Of a stretch of DNA of 64,000 bases, positions 45,121-54,432 are shown piece by piece (within the stretch, counting starts at the first letter, position 1; each line of letters begins with the position of its first letter). The stretch is from Bradyrhizobium xenonodulans (lineage in GTDB: Bacteria > Pseudomonadota > Alphaproteobacteria > Rhizobiales > Xanthobacteraceae). A program made the position numbers and the translations under genes. The stretch is taken from NCBI RefSeq assembly GCF_027594865.1, contig NZ_CP089391.1, forward strand, positions 2,882,501 to 2,946,500, written 5' to 3'. Below the pieces are notes generated by a model. It searched no databases, was not told the DNA's origin, and worked only from the letters and a program-made list of their open reading frames with translations.

Positions 45121-45357
45121 TTCCGGCTTGGCGACTCTTGCAAGTCTTGGAAAGCGTCGCCAACCAACTTTGGCTGCGCGCGGCGGGGCCTGTCCCGCAC
45201 TCGTTGGAGCTCCACTTTCCGTTCTCGTGTCTGCAATTTTCGGTTGGAAGTCGATATCGTGGCGGAGAAACCTTGATTAGATCGAGGTGGATCTCGTTTG
45301 CTTGCATTACCGGTGATGCTTATGAGGACGGCTCCGTATCATCGAGTGCCAGCCGTC

Positions 45358-45606
45358 ATGCCCCTATTAGACGTGGTCGAACTGATCGCTGCCTCGAAAG
45401 CGAAGACCGGGGGCATTACATACGCCTCGGCCGGGGCTGCAACCTTGTCCATCTGACCATCTGCGCCTTGCCAAACGTTCCGGCGCGCAGTGGGCGTATG
45501 TGGGCTCACAGGGGGCGCTCCTGCCGTCAACGACACGATCGCCGGGCACGTCGGCATCAGTGGCATTCGATCGTTCCAAAGGGACGCTTCGAAGCGCGCC
45601 AGTGAC
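45358..45606 (+). pseudogene. remnant of a TTT/Bug-family substrate-binding protein
   Basis: One frame reads MPLLDVVELIAASKAKTGGITYASAGAATL, then a stop. After a gap it resumes with GGAPAVNDTIAGHVG. These are adjacent motifs of tripartite-tricarboxylate-transporter binding proteins (normally YASAG..., then VPYKGGAPAVND). The middle is missing or scrambled and neither end is complete. The rest of 45.12-45.95 kb shows no other gene. Confidence 0.5.
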
Positions 45607-45880
45607 AGAACGCGATTATCCTCGTGCACGGCGAGATATGCCGTCTTCCCGTCGAATCCCGTAATCGTCCCTGGTCCGCGGAAGACGCCCAAATCTGACG
45701 AACGACTAGGCCTTCAGTGCGTGGCGCAACCCGCGGGCTGTCCTGGATGTCGAGCAGGTCCCCGCTGGGAAAGTGGCCGATCGGTCGACATTCGCGACGG
45801 CACGAGGCGCGATCGGGGTAGCGGTCATTCGAACCTGCTTCCCAAGCGATCTGCCTTGACAAGCCTCCCCTATGATAGAA

Positions 45881-45915
45881 TTATAACAATATAAGTTGCA
45901 AAAGTAACAATATGT
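45881..45915 (+). promoter_or_regulatory. AT-rich operator candidate before the RbsA-type gene
   Basis: TTATAACAATATAA is nearly palindromic and is followed 10 bp later by GTAACAATATG. The same (T)TA/GACAAT(A/G)AT words occur before the deoC gene at 50730-50787. Shared words at both ends of the module suggest binding sites for the DeoR regulator encoded between them. Confidence 0.45.
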
Positions 45916-45957
45916 CACCATCGTACCAGCGTAGCGCGGGGCCGACGGGAGGAAAGT

Positions 45958-47538
45958 TTGGAATTGTCGGGTTCGGTTGCAGCAGAGCCTCGGCCGTCGC
46001 CCTCGCTTGTGATGGTCAGTGCCATCAACAAGCGCTTCGGCGGCGTGCGCGCGCTACGCGATGTCAGGCTCGAGGTCCGGGCCGGCGAGGTGCACGCGCT
46101 GCTGGGCGAGAACGGTGCCGGAAAATCCACGCTGATCAAGATCCTCAGTGGCGTTCATACCCTCGACAGCGGCACGGTCGAAATCGCCGGCAGGCTGGTG
46201 GAATTCGACAGCCCGGCGAAGTCGCGCGAGGCGGGGATCGCCGTTGTCTATCAGGATCTCAGCCTCATTGAATCCCTGAGCGTCGCGGACAATCTGTTGC
46301 TCGGCCGCGAGCCGCGCGCAGCTTTCGGCTTTGTCAGGCAGCGCGCGCTGATGGCCAGGGCCGAAGCGTTCCTGAACGAACTCGGCATTCCCCTGGATGT
46401 GGGGGCAACCGTCGGCTCGCTGCCGTTCGCCTACCGCCAGATGACGGAGATCGCCAAGGCACTGATGGGCGAGGTTCGGCTTCTGATCCTCGACGAACCG
46501 ACCTCATCGCTGACATCGGATGAGGTTCGGATCCTGTTCGATGCGATCGGGAAGGCAACGCGCCGCGGAGTCGGCGTGATCTATGTGACCCATCGGCTCA
46601 ACGAGGTCTTCGAGATCTCGCAGCGTGTCACCGTGCTGCGCGATGGCGCCAACGCCGGCACGTTTGTCACCGCCGATACGGACATGAAGCGGCTGGTGAA
46701 TGCCATCGTCGGCTCCGATCGATCGGCATCCACCGGCTCGCGCGCCGAGCCTGCAACGAAGCGCGGGTTGGATCCGTCGCCGGTTCTGTCGCTGTCCGGC
46801 GTGTCCAACGATCGGCTTCGCGCCGTCGACCTCTCGGTGCTGAAGGGCGAGATTCACGGCCTCGCCGGATTGATCGGCAGCGGACGCACGGAAATTCTGG
46901 AGACGGTGTTCGGCCTCCGGCCGCTCGACAACGGCGCAATCGAGATCGAGGGCCGCCGATGGCTGCCGAACGGGCCGGCAGATGCAATAAAGCAGGGCAT
47001 CGCGCTGGTGCCGGAGGATCGCCACGTGCAGGGCCTGGTCCTAGACCATTCGATCGAGCGAAACGTCACCCTGCCGCGGATCCCTCATTTCTCGCGCTGG
47101 GGCTGGATGCAGCAGCGCGCCGCCGCCCGGCGTGCGGAAACCGCCGTCGCCAGGCTTGCGGTGAAGGCGCAGGGCGCCTTCACCCTGGTCAGGACACTGT
47201 CCGGCGGCAACCAGCAAAAGGTCGTGTTCGGAAAATGGAATGATCCGCGGCCACGCCTGCTGCTCCTGGACGAACCGACGGTTGGTGTCGATGTTGGCGC
47301 GCGCGAGGAAATCTATGCCGTGATCCGGAACGCGGCCCGCGACGGCAGCGGGGTCCTCGTCGTCTCCTCCGATCTCGTCGAGTTGATCGAGCTCTGCGAC
47401 CGTATCTCCGTGATCGACAACGGGGGTGTCGCCCGAACGTTGTCGCGCGGCGAGATCGATGACGCCGAAGAGCTGCACCATCTCCTCCAGATGTACCAGG
47501 CCTCCGGGCTGAGCCTATCGCAAGAGTTGTCCGCATGA
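45958..47538 (+). CDS. RbsA-type sugar ABC importer ATPase (two ATPase domains)
   Basis: This encodes 526 aa from a TTG right behind GGGAGGAAAG; an ATG at 46012 is an alternative. The first ATPase half is complete (GENGAGKST, LILDEPTSSLT). The second has the degenerate Walker A GLIGSGRTE and signature LSGGNQQKV with LLLLDEPTVGVDVGAREEIY, both normal for RbsA/MglA proteins. It overlaps the permease gene by 4 bp. The substrate is probably a pentose or deoxysugar given the downstream enzymes. Confidence 0.92.
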   Translation: MELSGSVAAEPRPSPSLVMVSAINKRFGGVRALRDVRLEVRAGEVHALLGENGAGKSTLIKILSGVHTLDSGTVEIAGRLVEFDSPAKSREAGIAVVYQDLSLIESLSVADNLLLGREPRAAFGFVRQRALMARAEAFLNELGIPLDVGATVGSLPFAYRQMTEIAKALMGEVRLLILDEPTSSLTSDEVRILFDAIGKATRRGVGVIYVTHRLNEVFEISQRVTVLRDGANAGTFVTADTDMKRLVNAIVGSDRSASTGSRAEPATKRGLDPSPVLSLSGVSNDRLRAVDLSVLKGEIHGLAGLIGSGRTEILETVFGLRPLDNGAIEIEGRRWLPNGPADAIKQGIALVPEDRHVQGLVLDHSIERNVTLPRIPHFSRWGWMQQRAAARRAETAVARLAVKAQGAFTLVRTLSGGNQQKVVFGKWNDPRPRLLLLDEPTVGVDVGAREEIYAVIRNAARDGSGVLVVSSDLVELIELCDRISVIDNGGVARTLSRGEIDDAEELHHLLQMYQASGLSLSQELSA

Positions 47539-48527
47539 CCGAACTGACTGCTCCCAACGTCGTCGCTTCGTCGACCCAGTCCGACCGGCGCCGCAAGATT
47601 CTCCAGAATCTGTTGCGGGGCGAGCGGCCTTACATGCTGTACATCGCCTTCGTGATCCTGCTGGTCGTTTTCAGTCTGTCCTCGCCCTGGTTCTTGTCGG
47701 TCGACAATTTCCTGAACATCGGACGCCAGACCACGCTGGTGTCGATCATCGCGGTCGGCATGACCTTCATCATCATCGCGCGTCAGATCGACCTGTCGGT
47801 TGCATCGACGTTGGCGCTGTCAGGCATGGCGGCTGCTCTCGCGATGAGCCAGATCCACAACAGCTGGATCGTGGGCGCCGTGGCCGGGCTCGGCACCGGC
47901 GCGCTGGTCGGGCTGCTCAATGGCATCCTGACCACGCAGCTATCAATCCCGTCCTTCCTGGTAACGCTGGGCTCGCTGAGCATGGCGCGGGGGTTGGCGA
48001 TGATGGTGACCAACACCAAGCCTGTCATCATCACCAACGAGACCTATTTCGCGATCTTTGGGGAAGGCACGTTCCTCGGCATACCGGTTCCGATCGCTTG
48101 GACGTTAGCGGCGATGATCGCCGGCATCCTGCTGCTGCACTACAACGTGTTCGGCCGGCGCATCTACGCAGTCGGAGGCAATCCGACCGCGGCGCTCTAT
48201 TCCGGCATCAACACCAAACGGATCACGACTGCGGCCTTTGTCCTGACCGGCACGCTGGCCGGTCTAGCGGCGCTGGTGCTGTCCGCACGTTCACACGCCG
48301 CGCGGCCCGATGTCGTGCAGGGCATGGAGCTCGACGTCATCGCCGCGGTGATCCTCGGCGGCTGCAGCCTGTTCGGCGGGCGCGGCTACATCCTGGGAAC
48401 GCTGTTCGGCAGCCTGATCATCGGCACGCTCAACAACGGCCTTGTTCTGCTCGGCGTGAGCTCGCCGATGCAGCTCGTGATCAAGGGCGCGATCATCGTT
48501 GCCGCGGTTGCTTTCACGAAACGCTAG
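47535..48527 (+). CDS. RbsC-type sugar ABC permease
   Basis: This encodes 330 aa with about ten hydrophobic helices and the RbsC/XylH signatures GMTFIIIARQIDLSV, NGILTTQLSIPSFLVTLGSLSMARGLAM, YAVGGNPTAALYSGIN and LDVIAAVILGGCSLFGGRG. It forms a homodimeric channel with the RbsA-type ATPase. Confidence 0.93.
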   Translation: MTELTAPNVVASSTQSDRRRKILQNLLRGERPYMLYIAFVILLVVFSLSSPWFLSVDNFLNIGRQTTLVSIIAVGMTFIIIARQIDLSVASTLALSGMAAALAMSQIHNSWIVGAVAGLGTGALVGLLNGILTTQLSIPSFLVTLGSLSMARGLAMMVTNTKPVIITNETYFAIFGEGTFLGIPVPIAWTLAAMIAGILLLHYNVFGRRIYAVGGNPTAALYSGINTKRITTAAFVLTGTLAGLAALVLSARSHAARPDVVQGMELDVIAAVILGGCSLFGGRGYILGTLFGSLIIGTLNNGLVLLGVSSPMQLVIKGAIIVAAVAFTKR

Positions 48528-48625
48528 TCGAGGTCAGGCGCATGAACAACAAGTTCATTGCGCTGCGTGGGTAGGGGCAAGGTCGCTGGCCCTCCGGTGA
48601 ATCGGCGACCAAAATGGAGGAAACA

Positions 48626-49777
48626 ATGAAACCAATCTTGCGACAAGCCTTGCCTTTGACTGTGCTGATGGCCGCTGCTGCCATCTCGACCATGCCCTCG
48701 GCCCGCGCCGAGGTGCCCGCGACCTGCGTCAAGGGCGTCGATCTCGCGAAGCTTGGGCCGAAATCGATCGTCGGCCAGGGGCCACACGGCGAGAAGGCGG
48801 CTTCACCCGAGGTGCTGGCACTGTCGGAGGCCGACGCCGCGAAGATCAAGGACAAGCACTTCAAGGTCGGCATCTCCATGCAGACGGTCAACCTCGACTG
48901 GTCGCAGCTCCAGATCCAGGGCATTACCGATACGCTGAAGAAGTACGGTGTGACGGTGACGGGCGTCGCGTCCGCCGAATATCAGGTCGACAAGCAGATC
49001 GCCGACATCGAGAACACCATCCAGCAGCATCCGGACGGCATCATTTCGATCCCGGTCGATTTCACTGCGACCGCGCCGACCTACAAGAAGATCGCCAAGG
49101 CCGGCATCAAGCTCGTGCTGATGGACAGCATCCCGACCGGCCTGAAGCATCCCGAGGAATATGCGACGATGGTCTCGGCGGACAGCCAGGGCAACGGCCA
49201 GATCGCGGCTCAGATCCTGGCGTCCTGTATGCCGCAGGGCGGCACCATCGGTCTCGTCAATTTCGGCGTCGACTATTTCAGCACCAACGAGCGCACCAAG
49301 GGCGTGCGGGAGTGGATGAAGGCGAACCGGCCCGACATCAAGATGAAGCAGGTCGACTTCACCGATCCGCCGAAGGTCTCGCAGATCGCGGGCGACTTCC
49401 TGACCGGCAACCCCGACGTCAAGGGACTGTACGCGGTGTGGGATCAGCCGGCGCTCGACACGCTGAGCTCGATGCGGGCCCAGGGCATCGATATTCCCAT
49501 GACGACGGTTGATCTCGGCCTGCAATCGGCCATCGAGATTGCCAAGGGCGGTCCGCTGAAGGCGACGGGCTCGCAGCGTCCCTATGACCAGGGCGTCGCC
49601 GAGGCGATGGCGATGATGAACGCGCTGCTGGGCAAGGAAACGCCCGGCTGGGTCGGCGTGCAGTCGCTGCCGGTGACACAGTCGAATGTGCTGGAGTCCT
49701 ACAAGACCGTCTTCAAGAAGGAGCCGCCGGCCGAGCTGACGGATGCCTGCAACAAGGCTAAGCCCGCCTGCAACTGA
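48626..49777 (+). CDS. RbsB-type periplasmic sugar-binding protein
   Basis: This encodes 383 aa; ATG 48626 follows GGAGG, whereas ATG 48614 sits inside that site. A signal peptide ends at PSARAE. The class-B binding fold has FKVGISMQTVNLDWSQLQIQGITDTLKKYGV, QQHPDGIISIPVD, GTIGLVNFGVDYFSTNERTKGVREW and GLYAVWDQPALDTLSSMRAQGIDIPMTTVD. It is longer than RbsB owing to an N-terminal extension with Cys. It delivers the sugar to the RbsAC pair. A terminator follows. Confidence 0.9.
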   Translation: MKPILRQALPLTVLMAAAAISTMPSARAEVPATCVKGVDLAKLGPKSIVGQGPHGEKAASPEVLALSEADAAKIKDKHFKVGISMQTVNLDWSQLQIQGITDTLKKYGVTVTGVASAEYQVDKQIADIENTIQQHPDGIISIPVDFTATAPTYKKIAKAGIKLVLMDSIPTGLKHPEEYATMVSADSQGNGQIAAQILASCMPQGGTIGLVNFGVDYFSTNERTKGVREWMKANRPDIKMKQVDFTDPPKVSQIAGDFLTGNPDVKGLYAVWDQPALDTLSSMRAQGIDIPMTTVDLGLQSAIEIAKGGPLKATGSQRPYDQGVAEAMAMMNALLGKETPGWVGVQSLPVTQSNVLESYKTVFKKEPPAELTDACNKAKPACN

Positions 49778-49788
49778 GCCTGCGGCTA

Positions 49789-49822
49789 CGATGCGCGGTC
49801 CCGTGCCGCGCATCGTTGTTTG
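49789..49822 (+). terminator. terminator of the RbsABC-type operon
   Basis: CGATGCGCGG and CCGCGCATCG form a 10-bp perfect stem with a 7-nt loop followed by TTGTTTG, 12 bp after the binding-protein stop. Confidence 0.8.
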
Positions 49823-49870
49823 AGCATGATCTTTCCGGAAAACTGCTTCACACTTTTCCGGATCATGCTC
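49822..49870. repeat. Bradyrhizobium-type dispersed palindrome
   Basis: GAGCATGATC..TCCGGAAA, the word CTGCTTCACAC and TTTTCCGGATCATGCTC form a long hairpin. This intergenic palindrome is familiar from many sites in Bradyrhizobium and Rhodopseudomonas-group genomes. Here it sits between two converging genes and may also terminate the minus-strand regulator gene. Confidence 0.7.
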
Positions 49871-49908
49871 CAGCAGACCTGACCCGGGCGAGCCAGCCCC
49901 CGTCCGGA

Positions 49909-50703
49909 TCAGGCTGCGCTGGTGACGTATTCGACGGGAAGATTGCGGAAGTGCTTGCGCGTGTCTGATGGCACCGAGCCGCCGACGATGATCCGCGCGA
50001 ACGAACCGATATCGGAGAAGAAGGCCGGCTTGAGGCTGCCGAGCTTGCTGGCGTCGACGACGAGGATGCTCTCCATCGCAGTGGCAATGACAGCCTGCTT
50101 GATGGCGACTTCGTGAAAGTTCGAGCAGCTTGCGCCGCGGGTCCAGTGCAGGCCGCCGGCCGAGATGAAAGCCTTGTTGACGCCGAGCCGCCGCAGATAG
50201 GACAGGCCGTCGTCCGACGAGAACGACTGCGACGACGGATGGTAAAGTCCCCCCATCAGCATCACCTGCGTTGCGGGCCGATGCGTGACGATCGAGGCGA
50301 CGTTCAGCGAATAGCAGATCACCGAGAGCGGCATGTCCTCGGGCAGGCAATCCGCCAGCGACTGCATGGTGGTGCCGCAGTCGATGAAGATGGTGTCGCC
50401 TTCCTTGATCGAGGCGGCCGCGGATCGGCAGGCGAGGCGCTTGTCCTGCGTGTGCTGGTCGATTTCCTGCTCGAATGTGTATTTGATTCCGGTCGGCGAC
50501 GCCGCGTTGACGACGTAGCCGCCGAGCAGGGCGAGCGCCGCTTCCGGACCGGCAAGATCGCGCCTGACCGTCATCTCCGACACCTTCAGCAGATCCGCGG
50601 CGTCCTTTAGATGCAATGCGCCGCTGGTCTCGACGGCGCGGCGCAGCCGTTGCAGCCGCTGGACGCGGGACTCGCTGGAGCGTGCGGTCGGTGTTTCAGC
50701 CAT
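49909..50703 (-). CDS. DeoR-family transcriptional regulator
   Basis: This encodes 264 aa. The N-terminal HTH reads ALHLKDAADLLKVSEMTVRRDLAG. The DeoR sensor domain follows (RLACRSAAASIKEGDTIFIDCGTTMQSLADCL, VMLMGGLYHPSSQSFSSDD, ILVVDASKLG). Regulators of this family sense sugar phosphates. It is divergent from deoC and flanked by the two gene sets it most likely controls. Confidence 0.92.
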   Translation of the reverse strand: MAETPTARSSESRVQRLQRLRRAVETSGALHLKDAADLLKVSEMTVRRDLAGPEAALALLGGYVVNAASPTGIKYTFEQEIDQHTQDKRLACRSAAASIKEGDTIFIDCGTTMQSLADCLPEDMPLSVICYSLNVASIVTHRPATQVMLMGGLYHPSSQSFSSDDGLSYLRRLGVNKAFISAGGLHWTRGASCSNFHEVAIKQAVIATAMESILVVDASKLGSLKPAFFSDIGSFARIIVGGSVPSDTRKHFRNLPVEYVTSAA

Positions 50704-50729
50704 TTTCGTTACCGAGCTTGCTTATCCGG

Positions 50730-50787
50730 TTGACAATGATCTTACAATGATGTGAGTTTAGCAACGTCAATTTGTTACAATAATAAC
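50730..50787. promoter_or_regulatory. promoter/operator region between the DeoR regulator and deoC
   Basis: A TTGACA -35-like hexamer (50730-50735) is followed by repeated words TTACAATGAT and TTGTTACAATAATAAC. The last one is partly palindromic (GTTA..TAAC). The same words precede the RbsA-type gene at 45.9 kb. Confidence 0.45.
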
Positions 50788-50824
50788 ATCTGGTCCGAGG
50801 AGCAGTTCCTGTCAGCGATGGCAA

Positions 50825-51961
50825 GTGAGCGGAAGCTCCGGCGGGCAAGGGATGGGAGGATCGCATGTTGCAATCGGCACATTCAGTCTATCTGCCGCTT
50901 CAGCCGATTCGCTAGCACCGCACGGCGTACCGATGGCGCAGGGCGTCTTGATACCAAATCCATCCGCGGTGCCGGCGCAGCCCCATGCGCGGGATCACAA
51001 CCATACGCATGCCATCGCGCGCAACACCGGCCGCGCGCTCGAGATGGACTGGGTCGACGAGATCAGGATCAATCTGTCGGCCGCCGAGCGCCGCGTTGCG
51101 AGCCTGCCTGGTCGACGCACCGTCAAGAAGGACGCGCAGGCAGCGTGGTTGCTCAAGGCGATCACCTGTATCGACCTGACGACCCTCAGCGGCGACGATA
51201 CGACTGAGCGTGTGAAGCGCCTCTGCGCCAAGGCGAGGGCGCCGCTGCGGAGCGATCTCCTTGAGGCACTCGGCTTTGCCGGGCGCGGGCTCCACACGGG
51301 CGCGATCTGCGTCTACCACCGCTTCGTCGCAACCGCGGTCGAAGCGCTCGACGGATATGACATCCCGGTCGCTGCGGTCTCGACCGGATTTCCTGCAGGC
51401 CTCATCCCTCACGACCTCAAGCTCAAGGAGATCGAGGCGTCCGTCAGGGACGGTGCGCAGGAGATCGACATCGTCATCACGCGCGAGCACGTGCTGACCG
51501 GAGATTGGCGGGCGCTTTACGCTGAGGTCCGGGATTTCCGCGCCGCCTGCGGGGACGCGCATCTCAAGACGATCCTCGCGACCGGCGACCTCAAGACGCT
51601 GCGCAATGTCGCCAAAGCCTCGATGGTCTGCATGATGGCCGGCGCCGACTTCATCAAGACCTCGACCGGCAAGGAAGGCGTCAATGCCACGCTGCCGGTG
51701 ACGCTGGCGATGCTCCGCATGATCAGGATCTATGAGGAGCGCACCGGCTTCAAGATCGGCTTCAAGCCGGCCGGCGGAATCTCGACGGCGAAAGATGTGC
51801 TCAACTACCAATTCTTGATGAAGGAGGAGTTGGGGCGCGGCTGGCTCGAGCCGGATCTATTTCGCGTGGGCGCCTCGAGCCTGCTCGCCGACATCGAGCG
51901 CCAGCTCGAGCATCACGTCACCGGCCGCTACTCGGCCTTCAACCGTCACCCTGTGGGCTGA
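50825..51961 (+). CDS. deoC: deoxyribose-phosphate aldolase DeoC (long form)
   Basis: Up to 378 aa; the start is uncertain (GTG 50825, or ATG 50933 giving 342 aa), because homologous sequence only begins near ARNTGRALEMDWVDEI. Class-I aldolase motifs are VAAVSTGFPAGLIPHDLKLKEIEASVRDGAQEIDIVI, the Schiff-base Lys in ADFIKTSTGKEGVNATLPV and the second Lys in IGFKPAGGIST. It splits 2-deoxyribose-5-phosphate into acetaldehyde and glyceraldehyde-3-phosphate. The aldehyde dehydrogenase gene starts 2 bp later. Confidence 0.92.
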   Translation: MSGSSGGQGMGGSHVAIGTFSLSAASADSLAPHGVPMAQGVLIPNPSAVPAQPHARDHNHTHAIARNTGRALEMDWVDEIRINLSAAERRVASLPGRRTVKKDAQAAWLLKAITCIDLTTLSGDDTTERVKRLCAKARAPLRSDLLEALGFAGRGLHTGAICVYHRFVATAVEALDGYDIPVAAVSTGFPAGLIPHDLKLKEIEASVRDGAQEIDIVITREHVLTGDWRALYAEVRDFRAACGDAHLKTILATGDLKTLRNVAKASMVCMMAGADFIKTSTGKEGVNATLPVTLAMLRMIRIYEERTGFKIGFKPAGGISTAKDVLNYQFLMKEELGRGWLEPDLFRVGASSLLADIERQLEHHVTGRYSAFNRHPVG

Positions 51962-51963
51962 GC

Positions 51964-54351
51964 ATGAGTGTCGCACATTACTATGAGACCATGGATTATG
52001 GTCCTGCTCCCGAGGCGGACGGCGACGCGCGTGCCTGGCTGAAGCGTCACGATGCGACGTTCGGGCATTTCATTGCCGGTAAATTCGTCGCTCCCGCTTC
52101 GGGCAAGCATCTGGCGACGATTGAGCCGGCCACCGGCAAGGCGCTGGCTAAAATCGCGCAAGGCGGCGCCGCCGATATCGAGGCCGCTGTCGGCGCTGCG
52201 CGATCGGCGCAAACGCAGTGGGCGAAGCTCGGGGGTCACGGGCGGGCCCGTCATCTCTATGCGCTGGCACGTATGCTGCAGCGTCACGCGCGATTGTTCG
52301 CGGTGCTGGAAGCGATCGACAACGGCAAGCCGATCAGGGAAACCCGCGATCTCGACGTGCCACTTGCCGCGCGCCACTTTCTCTATCACGCCGGCTGGGC
52401 GCAATTGCAGGAGCGCGAATTCGCCGACCACGTCCCGGTCGGTGTGATCGGCCAGATCATCCCCTGGAATTTCCCGCTGCTGATGCTGGCCTGGAAGATC
52501 GCGCCCGCGCTGGCGACCGGCAACACCGTGGTGCTGAAGCCCGCAGAATTCACCTCACTCACCGCGCTGCTGTTTGCTGAGCTCGCGGCGGAGGCCGGCC
52601 TGCCGCCTGGCGTGTTGAATGTGGTGACGGGCGATGGCGCTACCGGCGCGTTGCTGGTCGAAAACCCTGATGTCGACAAGATCGCCTTCACCGGGTCGAC
52701 CGAGGTCGGGCGGTTGATCCGTCAGTCGACCGCAGGCAGCGGCAAGTCGCTGACGCTCGAGCTCGGCGGCAAGTCACCCTTCATTGTGTTCGACGATGCC
52801 GATATCGATGGCGCCGTGGAAGGCGTGGTCGATGCGATCTGGTTCAACCAGGGCCAGGTCTGCTGCGCCGGATCGCGGCTGCTGTTGCAGGAGGGGATTG
52901 CCGAGACCTTCCGCAAGCGCCTGATCCGCCGCATGGAGACGCTGCGTGTGGGGCCGCCGCTCGACAAGGCGATCGACATGGGCGCGGTGGTCGCACCTGT
53001 GCAACTCGAGCGGATCAAGGCGCTGGTCGAAACCGGCGTCAAGGAGGGTGCCGAGAAGTATCAGGCGCCTGGCCCGATCCCCGCAGAGGGCTGCTTCTAT
53101 CCCCCGACCTTGCTCTGGAACGTACATCCGTCCTCGACCGTGGCAATCGAGGAGATCTTTGGGCCCGTGCTGATTGCGATGACGTTCCGTACGCCCGATG
53201 AAGCCGTGATGCTCGCCAACAACACGCGCTATGGGCTTGCCGCCAGCGTGTGGAGCGAGACCATTGGCCTCGCGCTCGATATCGCGCCAAAACTTCAGGC
53301 CGGCGTGGTCTGGGTCAACGCGACGAATTTGTTCGATGCCAGCGTCGGCTTCGGCGGCTATCGCGAGTCCGGCTTCGGCCGCGAGGGCGGCCGGGAAGGT
53401 CTCACCGAATATCTCAAGCCGAAAGCATGGAGCGGACGGAAAGTGCGAGCCAAGCTGCCGCCACTCCCTGAAGCCGCTACAGAGGCAGCCGGATTTGGCA
53501 CGCCGTCGATCGACCGAACCGCAAAACTGTTTGTCGGCGGCAAGCAGGTGCGCCCCGATGGAAATTATTCGCGCGCGGTGCTGTCGCCGAAGGGCCGGCA
53601 TCTCGACGAAGCCGGCGAGGGCAATCGCAAGGATATCCGCAACGCCGTGGCCGCCGCACGTTCGGCCGAGGGGTGGGCACGGGCGACGGCGCATAATCGC
53701 GCCCAAATCCTCTATTACCTTGCCGAGAATCTGTCCGCGCGCGGCGACGAGTTCGCCCGGCGTATCGGTGACATGACCGGCGTGTCGCCCGCAAAGGCGC
53801 GCGCAGAGGTCGAGGTGAGTATCGAACGGCTGTTCAGCTATGGGGCCTGGGCCGACAAGTACGAGGGAACGATCCATGCACCGCCATTGCGCGGCGTGGC
53901 GCTTGCGATGCACGAGCCGATCGGCGTGGTTGGCGTGGCCTGTCCGGACGAGGCGCCATTGCTGGGCTTCATCAGCCTGGTGGCTCCCTTGATCGCGATG
54001 GGCAACCGTGTCGTCGCAGTGCCAAGCGAGCGGCACCCGCTGGCCGCGACCGATTTCTACCAGGTGCTGGAGACGTCGGACGTGCCGGCAGGCGTCGTCA
54101 ACATCGTCACCGGCGAACGCGATGCGCTTGCAAAGGTTCTGGCCGAGCATGACGACGTCGATGCGCTCTGGGTGTTCGGCTCGCAGGAGGCTTCGACAGT
54201 GGCGGAGCGGCTGTCGGTCGGCAATCTCAAGCGCACGCTGGTCGACCACGGGCTGGCGCTCGATTGGTACGACAGGGCGGCCAGCGAGGGGCCGATCCTG
54301 CTCCGTCACGCGGTGCAGGTGAAGAACATCTGGATTCCCTACGGAGACTAA
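51964..54351 (+). CDS. two-domain aldehyde dehydrogenase (ALDH16-like)
   Basis: This encodes 795 aa, about 300 longer than ordinary ALDHs. The first domain is complete: IIPWNFPLLMLAWKIAPALATGNTVVLKPAE, catalytic Glu in LELGGKSP, catalytic Cys300 in NQGQVCCAGSR, EEIFGPV. The second ALDH-like domain (about 500-795, GVVGVACPDEAPLLGFI) lacks the Cys loop and is truncated, as in ALDH16 proteins where it is structural. Directly behind deoC it would oxidise the acetaldehyde released by the aldolase to acetate. Confidence 0.9.
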   Translation: MSVAHYYETMDYGPAPEADGDARAWLKRHDATFGHFIAGKFVAPASGKHLATIEPATGKALAKIAQGGAADIEAAVGAARSAQTQWAKLGGHGRARHLYALARMLQRHARLFAVLEAIDNGKPIRETRDLDVPLAARHFLYHAGWAQLQEREFADHVPVGVIGQIIPWNFPLLMLAWKIAPALATGNTVVLKPAEFTSLTALLFAELAAEAGLPPGVLNVVTGDGATGALLVENPDVDKIAFTGSTEVGRLIRQSTAGSGKSLTLELGGKSPFIVFDDADIDGAVEGVVDAIWFNQGQVCCAGSRLLLQEGIAETFRKRLIRRMETLRVGPPLDKAIDMGAVVAPVQLERIKALVETGVKEGAEKYQAPGPIPAEGCFYPPTLLWNVHPSSTVAIEEIFGPVLIAMTFRTPDEAVMLANNTRYGLAASVWSETIGLALDIAPKLQAGVVWVNATNLFDASVGFGGYRESGFGREGGREGLTEYLKPKAWSGRKVRAKLPPLPEAATEAAGFGTPSIDRTAKLFVGGKQVRPDGNYSRAVLSPKGRHLDEAGEGNRKDIRNAVAAARSAEGWARATAHNRAQILYYLAENLSARGDEFARRIGDMTGVSPAKARAEVEVSIERLFSYGAWADKYEGTIHAPPLRGVALAMHEPIGVVGVACPDEAPLLGFISLVAPLIAMGNRVVAVPSERHPLAATDFYQVLETSDVPAGVVNIVTGERDALAKVLAEHDDVDALWVFGSQEASTVAERLSVGNLKRTLVDHGLALDWYDRAASEGPILLRHAVQVKNIWIPYGD

Positions 54352-54432
54352 AGACGTCACCTTGCAGTGATATTGGTTGGCATCCGGACCATCAGAGTTC
54401 GGGCGATTTGGAAGACAAGGGAGGGACACAAC

